Source: a virus
DNA length: 26,345 bases
Direction: 5' to 3' (one strand)
IMG/VR virus record: IMGVR_UViG_3300042924_000276
Location: 1 to 26,345 of that record
Position 1 is the first letter of the stretch. Each line of letters opens with the position of its first letter. Made by a program: the position numbers and the translations under genes. Positions 1-9,478 of the stretch are shown piece after piece. Under the pieces are notes generated by a model that worked only from the letters and a program-made list of their open reading frames with translations, ran no database searches and was not told the DNA's origin.

Positions 1-1731
1 TGTGCAACTGACCCTGAGTTCAAAGAACGTGCCGAGGCTGCTCGCCTCGAGGGTAAGGGCATTAAGACTGACCTAAAGGAGCTGGGAGATATTTCCTTCC
101 CCGACTTCTCTGAGCAGTTCCTAGACACCAAACTTTTTGACCATCACCTTGACTGGGTAGACTTAATTGAGGGCCGTGAGCCCCGCTGGTTAGACCCAGC
201 CATGACATACGAGCCAGGTGCTGCCAACCGTGTACTGATTAACGTACCACCTGAGCACGCCAAGTCCACAGTCATTACGACTAACTACGTCGTCTACAAG
301 ATTGTGACTAACCCCAACGCCCGCGTCATCATTGTATCTAAGACGCAGGGTATGGCCCGCAAGTTTCTTGGGGCGATTAAGACAAGACTTTCCCACCCAG
401 CCTACACCAAGTTACAGGTGGCCTTCGGCCCCAACGGTGGCTATAAGGCAGACTCAACACAATGGTCTGCTGACATGATTTATCTGGGTACAGGACGCGA
501 CTCTGGCGAGAAAGACCCAACGGTCCAGGCCCTAGGTATGGGCTCACAGATTTACGGTGCTCGCGCTGACCTGATTATTATCGACGATGCTGTGATGGGC
601 TCAAACGCTCACGAGTGGGAAAAGCAGCTCGAGTGGATTCAAAAGGAAGTTATTACCCGCCTTGGGCGACATGGTAAATTAATTATCGTTGGCACTCGAG
701 TTGCACCAATTGACCTCTATAAGATGCTGCGTGACCCCCAGCAATGGTCTGGTGGCAAATCGCCCTTTACTTACTTTGCAATGCCTGCCGTACTCCAGTT
801 TGACGAGAAGCCTGATAACTGGAAGACGCTGTGGCCTAAGACCACACTGCAGGAAAACGAGATTGATGAACCCGATGAAAATGGTTTATATCCTAAGTGG
901 GACGGACCCTCGCTCTTTACGCGCCGCTCTGAAGTTGCGCCATCTGTCTGGGCTATGGTCTACCAACAAGAAGACGTCCAGTCCGATTCTATATTCGCGC
1001 CAACAGCAATTGCAGGATGTGTTAACGGTATGCGAAAGCGTGGACCGCTTAAACCAGGTGCTCCAGGGCACCCGTCCAGAGCAGGCTCGACCTACACAGT
1101 AATTGGCTTTGACCCTGCCGTATCTGGTCGTTCAGCATTTGTAGCCGTAACTCTTAACCGCGACGATAGTACAATCTACGTACTTGACTGCGTCAACATG
1201 GCAGACCCTACTCCTCAAAAGGAAAACGCTCTGATTCGTGAGTGGGTCGAGAAGTATAGCCCTCAAGAGTTTCGTGTGGAAATTAACGCACACCAGAAGT
1301 ACTACGCCATGGACACTGACCTGCGTAACTACCTGGCTAGTTATGGCTGCCAGTTAAACTCACACTTTACTGGTAAGAACAAGTGGGACACATCTTTCGG
1401 TGTAGCATCTATGGCTAGCCTTTTCGGTACTATCCATGATGGTCGCTACCAAGACAATGGTCTAATCGAACTACCAAGCAATGAAGGCTCAGAGGGACTT
1501 AAGTCTCTTGTGCAGCAACTCATTACCTGGAAGCCAGATACTAAGAACCCAACTGACTGCGTGATGGCTTTATGGTTTGCTATCATTCGTATCCGTGAAT
1601 TGATGCAACAAAGCAGTAGGGTTGGTCAGTTCCAAAATAATCGCTGGGCAACCAGAAGTCAAAAACAACAACGCATGTCATTGAACTTAGATGAAGCATT
1701 CGCTGAACAATGGCAAGACACTTATAGTTAG
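1..1731 (+). CDS. terL: Terminase large subunit (5' partial)
   Basis: This is the packaging motor ATPase and headful/cos nuclease that cuts concatemeric phage DNA and pumps it through the portal. The frame is open from base 1, and the first in-frame ATG at 202 falls 67 residues into visible protein, just before the ATPase core, so the real start lies upstream of the window. Counting from base 1, a Walker A-type motif (PPEHAKST) is at residues 83-90 and a Walker B (LIIIDD) at 191-196. A C-terminal RNase H-like nuclease domain follows: the first acidic residue is in VIGFDPA (D371), with later acidic positions such as VEINAHQK. 576 residues are visible, a normal size for TerL. A small gene follows after 8 bases and then the portal, the usual packaging order. 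The family call is confident. The subfamily and packaging mode cannot be read from the sequence. Confidence 0.95.
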   Translation, partial: CATDPEFKERAEAARLEGKGIKTDLKELGDISFPDFSEQFLDTKLFDHHLDWVDLIEGREPRWLDPAMTYEPGAANRVLINVPPEHAKSTVITTNYVVYKIVTNPNARVIIVSKTQGMARKFLGAIKTRLSHPAYTKLQVAFGPNGGYKADSTQWSADMIYLGTGRDSGEKDPTVQALGMGSQIYGARADLIIIDDAVMGSNAHEWEKQLEWIQKEVITRLGRHGKLIIVGTRVAPIDLYKMLRDPQQWSGGKSPFTYFAMPAVLQFDEKPDNWKTLWPKTTLQENEIDEPDENGLYPKWDGPSLFTRRSEVAPSVWAMVYQQEDVQSDSIFAPTAIAGCVNGMRKRGPLKPGAPGHPSRAGSTYTVIGFDPAVSGRSAFVAVTLNRDDSTIYVLDCVNMADPTPQKENALIREWVEKYSPQEFRVEINAHQKYYAMDTDLRNYLASYGCQLNSHFTGKNKWDTSFGVASMASLFGTIHDGRYQDNGLIELPSNEGSEGLKSLVQQLITWKPDTKNPTDCVMALWFAIIRIRELMQQSSRVGQFQNNRWATRSQKQQRMSLNLDEAFAEQWQDTYS

Positions 1732-1739
1732 GATATAAA

Positions 1740-1919
1740 ATGCCAGTACCAGTAGCAGCAGCCGTAATTGGCGCAACCATGGGCGTAGTAGGTGGGCGCT
1801 TAGTTAAGAAGCAACTTGAGACACATAACAAGTTGGAAAAACTAAACAAAAATACTTCACGTAGCGAAGGTGGCATCAAAGGCCGCGGTGGAGCAAACGT
1901 AAGTCAAGTTTACAAATAA
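1740..1919 (+). CDS. Small hypothetical protein between terminase and portal
   Basis: A 59-residue reading frame starts at an ATG 8 bases after the terminase stop, with a weak AGGAT ribosome site. It ends 27 bases before the portal start, so it fills the gap between two certain genes. The N-terminus (MPVPVAAAVIGATMGVVGG) is a short hydrophobic, glycine-containing segment that could be a membrane span or glycine zipper. A basic, amphipathic stretch (KKQLETHNKLEKLNKN) and a Gly/Arg-rich tail follow. No family was recognised. A minor virion or ejection component with membrane affinity is possible but is only inferred. The fit to the gap, the tidy spacing and the non-random composition support a real gene. 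Confidence 0.65.
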   Translation: MPVPVAAAVIGATMGVVGGRLVKKQLETHNKLEKLNKNTSRSEGGIKGRGGANVSQVYK

Positions 1920-1946
1920 TTTTTTTAATTCTACGTTAGGACAACA

Positions 1947-3713
1947 ATGGCATTATCAATCGAACAAGTTGCGGCAAGAGTCGAGAACCTCCGCTTCCGC
2001 AACGCTGAACGCGACGGTCGCAACCTCGACGTTCTTTCGGTCCGCCAAGGAAATATTGCATCTGTCTATCCTGACTTTTTTCCAGACGGCGTAGATGCTA
2101 ACGTAGTTGCAAACTTTATTGACGTTGTCGCAAGCGATTTGTCAGAAGTTATGGCACCACTGCCTGCGGTCAACTGTTCAGCAGCTAACTCTGTTTCAGA
2201 CAGAGCGCGTTCATTTGCTGACAAGCGCACACGTATTGCCTCTAATTACTTTTCACACTCTGACCTTGCAGTACATATGTACCAAGGTGCAGACTGGTAT
2301 ATCACTTACGGTTTCCTCCCATTCTTTATTGAATTGGATGAGGAAGCAAAGTTGCCGCGCATCCGCCTAGAAAACCCACTGGGGTCTTACCCAGAATTCG
2401 ACCGCTACGGACGTTGCATTGCCTTTGCAAAACGCTATCTAACATCTTTGGCTGAGTTAGTCGCATTATATCCTGAGTATGAATACTCTTTGCTAGGTGG
2501 CGCAAGCTACAAGCAGGACTTGAATACTCAAGTTGAAATGATTCGCTACTACGACAAAGACCAATCAATCATCTACATTCCTACAAAGAATAACTTAGTG
2601 CTATCACGTGCTAAGAATCCATTGGGTAAGATGATGGTTGTAGTAGCACGTAAGCCATCCATCGATGATGAACTACGCGGACAATTCGACGACGTCCTTG
2701 GCATCCAGTTACTTCGCAACCGCTTTGCGTTGCTTGCGATGGAAGCTGCAGAGAAATCTGTACAGGCTCCTATCGTACTTCCACAAGATGTGCAGGAGTT
2801 GCAACTCGGTGGTGACGCTGTTATCCGTACAGCAAACCCAGCAGGTGTACGCCGCGTAGAACTTAACATTCCACCTGGCGCGTTTACTGAGCAGACCTTG
2901 CTTGGTCAAGAACTACGTGTTGGTACACGTTACCCTGAATCACGTACAGGAAACATCAGCGCATCAGTTGTTACTGGCCAAGGTGTACAGGCTCTTATGG
3001 GCGCCTTTGATACACAGGTTAAGTCAGCTCAAGCAATCTTTGCATCAGCGCTACGCGATGTAATCCAACTTTGTTTCCAAGTTGATGAAATAATTTTCCC
3101 AGATGAGAAGACAATCCGTGGTGTAGACTCAGGTTCACCATACGAAATTACATACAACCCTAAGAAGGACATCAAGGGTGACTACTCAGCTGATGTTCGT
3201 TATGGTATGTTGGCAGGACTTAACCCTGCACAGGGACTCATCTTTATGTTGCAAGCACTTGGTGGTGGACTTATCTCCAAGGATATGGCAATGCGTGAAC
3301 TTCCATTTACAGTTAACGTAACCCAAGAAGTAGAAAAGATTGAAATCGAGAGTATGCGAGCATCGCTTCTCGGTTCTATTAATGCACTCTCTCAAGCGAT
3401 ACCACAGATGGCTATGCAAGGCCAGGACGCTTCTGAAGTTGTGCGACAGATTGCGGCTGTCATTAAGGCACGCCAAAAGGGACAGGCACTAGAGGACGTC
3501 ATTGAAGAAGTCTTTACGCCAGAGCCGCAACCAGTTCCTCCTGTTGGGGCCCCACAAGCGGTTGAGCAACCGTCCCCTGTTCCCGCTGGCGCTCCAGCAG
3601 GAGGCGCTACTCTTTCACCAGAACAAGGTGCTCCTGACATTATGAGTTTATTATCAGGCATTTCTGGTACGGGACAACCAACTGCAAGCGTAAGAACAGT
3701 ACGCAGACGATAA
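1947..3713 (+). CDS. Portal protein (head-tail connector)
   Basis: This 588-residue protein directly downstream of the terminase has the size and composition of a phage portal. Portals form the dodecameric ring at one capsid vertex through which DNA enters and leaves and to which the tail attaches. The start is supported by TAGGA upstream of ATG 1947. The body is mixed alpha/beta, with long helical stretches near residues 415-510 and a Pro/Ala-rich, probably disordered tail (about 525-588, with runs such as PEPQPVPPVGAP). No motif is diagnostic by eye. The call rests on position between terL and the head genes, on length, and on a general resemblance to podovirus-type connectors recalled from memory. 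The next gene starts 13 bases later behind its own GGGGAC site. Confidence 0.82.
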   Translation: MALSIEQVAARVENLRFRNAERDGRNLDVLSVRQGNIASVYPDFFPDGVDANVVANFIDVVASDLSEVMAPLPAVNCSAANSVSDRARSFADKRTRIASNYFSHSDLAVHMYQGADWYITYGFLPFFIELDEEAKLPRIRLENPLGSYPEFDRYGRCIAFAKRYLTSLAELVALYPEYEYSLLGGASYKQDLNTQVEMIRYYDKDQSIIYIPTKNNLVLSRAKNPLGKMMVVVARKPSIDDELRGQFDDVLGIQLLRNRFALLAMEAAEKSVQAPIVLPQDVQELQLGGDAVIRTANPAGVRRVELNIPPGAFTEQTLLGQELRVGTRYPESRTGNISASVVTGQGVQALMGAFDTQVKSAQAIFASALRDVIQLCFQVDEIIFPDEKTIRGVDSGSPYEITYNPKKDIKGDYSADVRYGMLAGLNPAQGLIFMLQALGGGLISKDMAMRELPFTVNVTQEVEKIEIESMRASLLGSINALSQAIPQMAMQGQDASEVVRQIAAVIKARQKGQALEDVIEEVFTPEPQPVPPVGAPQAVEQPSPVPAGAPAGGATLSPEQGAPDIMSLLSGISGTGQPTASVRTVRRR

Positions 3714-3726
3714 GAAGGTAGGGGAC

Positions 3727-4272
3727 ATGACAACGATTATCGGAGTTCAACACGAAGATAAATGTGTAATTGTAACTGATAGTCGTATCGCAGCAGGTGG
3801 TAAAGTATACACTCATGAGACTATGGTAAAGGCAGTTGAACGTGGAAGTTATATTATTAGTGGTGCTGGTAACTATCGTGCTCTGCAAGTGGTACTCCAT
3901 GGGTGGACGCCTCCACTAGTTACAGTCAAGGCTAAAGCAAACTTGTATGAGTTTGCAATTAACAAAGTTGTGCCATCTATCAAAACGGTGCTAACTGAAG
4001 CAGGAGTAGATTTCAACAAGACATCAGATGACGATAATGATAAGTTTGAATTAAGCCTGTTAATAGCAATTAATGGAACTATCTTTGAGATAGATTCTGA
4101 TTTTGCTGTAGGAATGAATAGCACAAATTTTTATGGCATTGGTTCGGGTGGGGATTTTGCAGTAGGTGCACTTCACGCAGGAACTACAATGCTAGATGCA
4201 ATGCGAATTGCAACAATTAATAATAACGAGACGGCTCCGCCGTTTCATATCTTTGAGCAATTTACCAAGTAG
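3727..4272 (+). CDS. HslV/proteasome-beta-like Ntn hydrolase, candidate prohead protease
   Basis: The 181-residue protein begins MTTIIGV, matching the N-terminus of HslV and 20S proteasome beta subunits, where removal of Met exposes the catalytic Thr. Counting that Thr as 1, Asp17 falls in VTDSRIA and a Lys in MVKAVER at 34, close to the catalytic Lys33 of the family. A turn SGAGN (residues 45-49) matches the family's AGxxG element. The motif GIGSGGDFAVGAL at 137-149 closely resembles the GSGG segment of HslV that holds the catalytic-site serine. The length is close to HslV (about 175 residues). No HslU or other ATPase partner is in the window. Its place between portal and capsid suggests a self-compartmentalised or free protease that matures the prohead or trims the scaffold. 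The fold assignment is strong; the role is inferred. The start has a clear TAGGGGAC site. Confidence 0.85.
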   Translation: MTTIIGVQHEDKCVIVTDSRIAAGGKVYTHETMVKAVERGSYIISGAGNYRALQVVLHGWTPPLVTVKAKANLYEFAINKVVPSIKTVLTEAGVDFNKTSDDDNDKFELSLLIAINGTIFEIDSDFAVGMNSTNFYGIGSGGDFAVGALHAGTTMLDAMRIATINNNETAPPFHIFEQFTK

Positions 4273-4280
4273 GAGGAACA

Positions 4281-4697
4281 ATGGCTGTAGAAAATCGTGG
4301 AGGACCAAACGGTGGTCCACAATACAATCAGACCAATGTCAATCCTATGGGCGGTGACGGACAGAGCGGACGTATGGACCTAAATTATTCTGGCTTGCCT
4401 TATGGACAAAACAAGGCTACTAACGAACAACGTACTGCTGCTCCAACTAAGGCTCCATCAGGTGAGGCTGCACCACGTCCATCACTTGGCCCTATTACAC
4501 CAATTACTGCTGAGACAGAATTACCTGACCAGCTAGTAACTGACATGAGTGGATTGTCATCTTTGCCGCAACCTGCGGCGGACCCTGACATTGAGCAAAT
4601 ACGCACCATGTTACCAGTCCTTGAATTCTGGGCTAGTCAGCCTGATTCCTCACAGGGAACTAAGGACTACGTTCAGTATTTGAGGACTATTCTATGA
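4281..4697 (+). CDS. Hypothetical Gly/Pro/Asn-rich virion-associated protein
   Basis: A 138-residue protein with a strong AGGAGG ribosome site 8 bases after the Ntn hydrolase. Its stop overlaps the start of the giant ejection gene (ATGA at 4694), which implies translational coupling. The first 80 residues are rich in Gly, Asn, Pro and Ala and look disordered. The last 60 contain a more ordered acidic segment (SSLPQPAADPDIEQIRTML) and end in a short helix-like sequence. No family was recognised. The position suggests a minor head, head-completion or chaperone protein working with the next gene, but nothing in the sequence proves this. Confidence 0.8.
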   Translation: MAVENRGGPNGGPQYNQTNVNPMGGDGQSGRMDLNYSGLPYGQNKATNEQRTAAPTKAPSGEAAPRPSLGPITPITAETELPDQLVTDMSGLSSLPQPAADPDIEQIRTMLPVLEFWASQPDSSQGTKDYVQYLRTIL

Positions 4698-7600
4698 GCC
4701 TTTGGGAATACCTAGGCAACACTCAAAGATTACTTAATGGAGTTGGTGGTAACAATAATACACCTAACGTTAAGAATAATCGTCTACCATTTGGCGTGAC
4801 TCTTGATGTTGCAAAGAACCTACCAGATAATCCTGGTGGATGGAATGATGCAGTAGAGAAGGCACGTGTTGCATCTCTTACTACTGCTGGAAATGTTTTA
4901 GGAAAGCCATCTGGTATCCTTGCAGGTGCTGCAATTGGTAGCGTAATTCCTGGTGTAGGTACTGGTGCGGGTGCACTTCTTGGCGCTACTGCTTATGGAA
5001 TTGCTGAAGCTGATAAAGCAAGCAATGGTAAAGTCAGCAAAGTGCTTATGGCTGGCGCACGCAACGTGCGCTCTAACTATGCTTTTACTCGTGACGTAGC
5101 AAACAAAGATGCTGGCATGGGACTTCTCGCTGGCTTAACAATGATTGCTGGTGGAGCACTTGGTGGAATCGCAGGCTTTGCAGTCGGCGGACCAGTCGGT
5201 GCAGTAGCAGGTGCGGGACTTGGAGCAGCATTTGCTGGTAAAGCACAGCGTGATGTTGCTGAATCTGGTATGCTTAACTTCATCGACAAGGAATTGCAAA
5301 AGTCTGCTAAGTTTTCTGAGTCAGATGCAGGTCAAGAACACTACAACTTTGGCCGTGACACTACACAATTTGCTGCAAAGATTACAGGTTGGAACACATT
5401 AGGTGATACAACCAAGGGAATCGGTGCAGTTACATCTGGTATTCTTAACTTCGGTGTAGAAGCAAACATCGGACCTGACGTTTTAGGTCTAAAGTTTGCA
5501 GGCGCTGCCGCTCGTAGCGCACTTGTTAACCCAATTATTCAGCAACAGGGTGGAATTAGTGCACGTGTATTTAAGGGCACTAACCCAGACCTAATTAGAG
5601 ACCGTCTTATCACAGACGTTGACTTGATTAAGCGTACAGTTGCTGGTGAGGTTACACCTTATACACCAGTATTTAAGTTTTATCAAGAGAATGATGCAGC
5701 AACAATCATTCAGCGTCCAGAGTTTCGCAATGAAATCGGACAAATTGGTGCAAACCTTGTAGCAGGACAATCTCCTGAGACAATTGGTCTAATCCTTCGC
5801 GTAGGTCGTGGTGATATTGACGCACTTCAGGAGCTTGCTGTAAAGCGTGCTGATAAGTGGGCTGAACTTAACCGTTATCAATCAGCACTTGAGTCTGTTG
5901 ATAATGGGTACAACGTATACTTTGAATTCAAAGATGACATGATGCTCCTGTCTAACCGCTTTAAGGACAAGCGCGAAGCAGTTGAAGCTGAGATTAGTGC
6001 ACTTCGTAAAGAAGTAACATTTGTTAATGATGCACTTAAACTAGACACACGTATGGTTGACCGTACCGTATCTAAGTTTGCATGGGCAGAACGTTTACGT
6101 AACGACTTTGCTAAAGAACGTGCTGCTCGTAAACTAGAAGGCGCAGAACTTCCTGGTCGTGAGACTGGACTAGGTTCAATCGTACAAGGATTCTACCAGG
6201 CTAATCCACTATCTGTACCAATTCGCTTTATTGAGCGTTTAACAGATGAAGCCCCTCGTGGAACAGTTAACTTTAACGAGCCATTAATGGCAGTCGAGCG
6301 TGTTCGTACTAACATTCGTGCTGCTGTACAGGCAAAGCAAATTATGCCTGAGGAAGCACTTACATTTCTAGATGACTTTGTCAAGTCTCCTAACGAGATT
6401 GATAAGTTTAACTTTATTGAAGCATTTAATGATACACTTATCGAGCGTTCTGCTGCTAAGTATGGAGTTTCTCCGCTAATTGCTGAAGAAGTTATTAGCA
6501 TCTACCGTCGAGAAAATCGTAAGGTAGTATCTCAGGCAAAGACATCAAAAGAGTTAGATGTCGCCTACTTTATTGACGAGTCAGGTGAGGTTGCAGTTGA
6601 CCCTGTACTCGTTACCCAATTAGCCAATGGTTCTAATATTATTAATGCTAAAGAAGTAGATGCAGCGTTTAAGCGTTACTCCAAGAAGTACGGAGCAGAG
6701 GCAGGCCTACCACAAAACCTACTATTAGGTGGTAAGTTTATAGCAGATGAGTTCAACGGACTATGGCGTGGCTTTACATTGGCACGTGCTGGATATCCAA
6801 TCAACATTATCCGCGACTCTGCACTTCGTGCATGGGGAGACGTATCCCTTTTCGGTGTATTCAAGGAACTTGGCGTCGAAACAATGGATGCGATTAGTCG
6901 CAATACCAATAGTGTTAACAAGATTAATGACTGGGTTAAGGGTGTATCTAACCCAACCAAGAACATTGCTAGTATCCGTGGTAACATTGAAGACCGTTTG
7001 CGCACCATTACATTGCTAGAGTCTAAGTTAAAGGATGCAAAGTATGACTTTGATAATCCTCCTAAGGTTGTAACTGACTCTGTCGCCCGTACATTAGAGC
7101 AACATAAGCAACTTAAGAATACTGTAGATGAACTGCGCCGCCAAGAAGCGGCACTTACAACAGGTCTTAAATCAAAGCCAGTAGGCCGTGATAAGGTTAC
7201 AGTTAGTGGATATGATTTCCCTGCACCATTCTCTGGTCGATTCGGTGCGATTTCTCGCCAGCAGTTGACACAAAAGGATGACCTGCGTCGTGCTCTTGCC
7301 TCTGCCAAGGAACTAGAGATTGAAAGTATCCGTCGTGACCGTACTGGTAGCATTCCTATCGTAGCAGCACAGGACGAAGCAAGGCATCTACAGGCTTGGG
7401 AGCAAATCTTAAACGATAAGATTCGCTTTGATGATGTAGCACGCCAGATTCTTGCAGGCAAAAAGAAGAGCGATGTTATTTTGTGGATGAAAGACCCAGC
7501 AAATGTCAGTTATCTTGAGCGTTTTGGTACAGGTATCACAGCTAATACAGCATACGAGCGTATTAAAACTGTCGTAGATACATGGGCACCTAATGCTGAA

Positions 7601-9478
7601 CTACGCAAGTTAATCCTTGAGGATAAACTAGACCTAGTTAGATTAAAGCAATTGTACCCAGATGTACATCAACGTCCTATTGTTCTTACAGATGCAGTAG
7701 ATGACATGATGGCACGCAGTAATGCGTACGGTAAGTTCCGTGATGGACTTAAAGATGCAGTAGCGTGGCTATCTACAGTGCCTACAAGCCGCCTTATGTA
7801 CAACCCATACTTCGCATTAAAGTACCAGCAGAAGTTACAGAACATGGTAACGATTGCCAATACACAAGGCCGTCGCCTAACAGCTGAGGATAAAGCCTCA
7901 TTTGAAAAGGCAGCACGTGAGTATGGCATAAGTGAATACCGCAATAAGTTAAACTCCTTCCACAAGGATATGAACTATGCTGGTGTTATCAACTATATTC
8001 TTGCGTTCTTCCCTGCTTTAGTAGAACAGTACCGTGCATATGGTAAGATTGCACTGGAGAATCCAGACTTTATCGCTAAGGCTGCACAGATTACTACACT
8101 GCCAGGACGTGTTGGCGAGGTAGAAGAAGATGCATTTGGTACTGAGTATCTAAAGGTAGCATTACCATTTAATGGTATAGAGGGACGTATCCCTACAAGT
8201 TGGTTCAATCCTTTGAATCCTACTGGTGGAGCGATTATCTCAGCAGGTCCTTTGGCGACATTCTCTGTCAATGCTGCTGCAAAGAAGTACAACTTTGAGA
8301 ATAAGTTTACAGACTTCTTTATGCCATTCGGTGCACAGTCTAATGTACTACAACCATTGACACCTAATACGCTTAAGCGTAGTGCTCAAGCATTCCAGGC
8401 ATACTTTACACGTAGCGGTGAACAGTTTAATAAAGATGCAAATATGATTCTCTTACAGAAGCGATTCGATTTTGCACAATCAAAGGGCAGACAACCTAAT
8501 GCTGCTGAGTTGAAGGGGCTATCGGACGAAGCCGAAGATGGCGCAGTAGCGTTTTCAATGCTACGTTTCTTCTCATCTGTTATGTTCCCTACACAGCCAC
8601 GTCCTGTTACACCATTAACATTCTATGCTGATGAGTTAAACAAGATGCGTAATGCTGATAATGTAAACGGCGAGGAAGCATTTCTTGAAAAGTATCCTGA
8701 CTTTTTCCTGCTGACAACACGTTTGTCTGATGCAACATCAGGTCTAATCCCAGACAAGACTGCTGTTACGTTGGCAAAGAACAATCCAGATGCTATTAAA
8801 AATATCGTAGCCGCTGTTGGTGAAGATAATCTTGGTGTACTTGGTGCAGTATTTAATGATGCTAACTATGCGTTTTCATCTTCAGCACAGGCTTGGTTGC
8901 AGACATCTAATATTCCAGGAACCAGAAAGAAGTTCCGTGAGGTTGGTGCTTCTCTAGAAGCCAGCCGTTCATCTATCGTGAACAAGGGCTGGGATGACTG
9001 GTACAAGTTGATTACAATTGTAACAGAAGAACTAGAAGCATCAGGCATGGACCCAGCAAAGGGCTTTGGAAAGTCTATCATGGACAACTATAAGGCTCAG
9101 TTTCTTGAAGCTCAGAAAACTTCTAACAACTTATGGTATGAAGAAAAGATTGAGAACTCATTTGGTGGCAGCAATAGCAAGCAAGCAGATGCTGTGCGTG
9201 CACTAACTATCGCACTCAATGATGATAAACTAGGTGCAGAACTATTGAAGCAACCTAGATTCTCTACTATTGTTGAGTACCTGAATCTACGTTATGATGT
9301 GTATGATGGGTTGAAGGCTATGGGAACAACCTATGATTCCAAGAAGGCAGCGCAGTTGCGTTCAAATGTAGATACAATTGTTAACACAATGAAGAAGAAA
9401 GACATCAACTTTGCTAAGTTCTACGAGCGTTACTTCTCGGATGATAAGTTTGACTACGTATATGAGGAGCAGAAATAA
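4694..9478 (+). CDS. Giant internal virion / DNA-ejection protein (1594 aa)
   Basis: The largest gene in the window. Near the N-terminus are two long Gly/Ala segments: residues about 75-106 (GSVIPGVGTGAGALLG) and about 145-182 (GGALGGIAGFAVGGPVGAVA). Both are classic glycine zippers likely to insert in a membrane. The middle is long, charged and helical (for example around residues 410-450 and 800-920). The part from about 1090 onward (NYILAFFPALVEQYRAYG; GRIPTSWFNPLNPTGG near 1160) resembles, from memory, conserved ends of large internal virion proteins in environmental podovirus-type phages. No transglycosylase or peptidase motif was identified. Such proteins are packed in the head and are expelled to form a trans-envelope channel. 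The start overlaps the previous stop (ATGA) and the end overlaps the next start (TAATG). Role by size, zippers and neighbours. Confidence 0.78.
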   Translation: MSLWEYLGNTQRLLNGVGGNNNTPNVKNNRLPFGVTLDVAKNLPDNPGGWNDAVEKARVASLTTAGNVLGKPSGILAGAAIGSVIPGVGTGAGALLGATAYGIAEADKASNGKVSKVLMAGARNVRSNYAFTRDVANKDAGMGLLAGLTMIAGGALGGIAGFAVGGPVGAVAGAGLGAAFAGKAQRDVAESGMLNFIDKELQKSAKFSESDAGQEHYNFGRDTTQFAAKITGWNTLGDTTKGIGAVTSGILNFGVEANIGPDVLGLKFAGAAARSALVNPIIQQQGGISARVFKGTNPDLIRDRLITDVDLIKRTVAGEVTPYTPVFKFYQENDAATIIQRPEFRNEIGQIGANLVAGQSPETIGLILRVGRGDIDALQELAVKRADKWAELNRYQSALESVDNGYNVYFEFKDDMMLLSNRFKDKREAVEAEISALRKEVTFVNDALKLDTRMVDRTVSKFAWAERLRNDFAKERAARKLEGAELPGRETGLGSIVQGFYQANPLSVPIRFIERLTDEAPRGTVNFNEPLMAVERVRTNIRAAVQAKQIMPEEALTFLDDFVKSPNEIDKFNFIEAFNDTLIERSAAKYGVSPLIAEEVISIYRRENRKVVSQAKTSKELDVAYFIDESGEVAVDPVLVTQLANGSNIINAKEVDAAFKRYSKKYGAEAGLPQNLLLGGKFIADEFNGLWRGFTLARAGYPINIIRDSALRAWGDVSLFGVFKELGVETMDAISRNTNSVNKINDWVKGVSNPTKNIASIRGNIEDRLRTITLLESKLKDAKYDFDNPPKVVTDSVARTLEQHKQLKNTVDELRRQEAALTTGLKSKPVGRDKVTVSGYDFPAPFSGRFGAISRQQLTQKDDLRRALASAKELEIESIRRDRTGSIPIVAAQDEARHLQAWEQILNDKIRFDDVARQILAGKKKSDVILWMKDPANVSYLERFGTGITANTAYERIKTVVDTWAPNAELRKLILEDKLDLVRLKQLYPDVHQRPIVLTDAVDDMMARSNAYGKFRDGLKDAVAWLSTVPTSRLMYNPYFALKYQQKLQNMVTIANTQGRRLTAEDKASFEKAAREYGISEYRNKLNSFHKDMNYAGVINYILAFFPALVEQYRAYGKIALENPDFIAKAAQITTLPGRVGEVEEDAFGTEYLKVALPFNGIEGRIPTSWFNPLNPTGGAIISAGPLATFSVNAAAKKYNFENKFTDFFMPFGAQSNVLQPLTPNTLKRSAQAFQAYFTRSGEQFNKDANMILLQKRFDFAQSKGRQPNAAELKGLSDEAEDGAVAFSMLRFFSSVMFPTQPRPVTPLTFYADELNKMRNADNVNGEEAFLEKYPDFFLLTTRLSDATSGLIPDKTAVTLAKNNPDAIKNIVAAVGEDNLGVLGAVFNDANYAFSSSAQAWLQTSNIPGTRKKFREVGASLEASRSSIVNKGWDDWYKLITIVTEELEASGMDPAKGFGKSIMDNYKAQFLEAQKTSNNLWYEEKIENSFGGSNSKQADAVRALTIALNDDKLGAELLKQPRFSTIVEYLNLRYDVYDGLKAMGTTYDSKKAAQLRSNVDTIVNTMKKKDINFAKFYERYFSDDKFDYVYEEQK

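Noticed and set aside
202-204. ATG 202 as the terminase start
   Set aside because: The frame stays open to base 1 with terminase-like sequence, and the start would fall too close to the Walker A motif.
6676-7461. 261-residue open frame on the minus strand
   Set aside because: It lies fully inside the 1594-residue gene, is Ser/Arg/Leu-rich, has no supporting ribosome site or neighbours, and is best explained as an antisense shadow.
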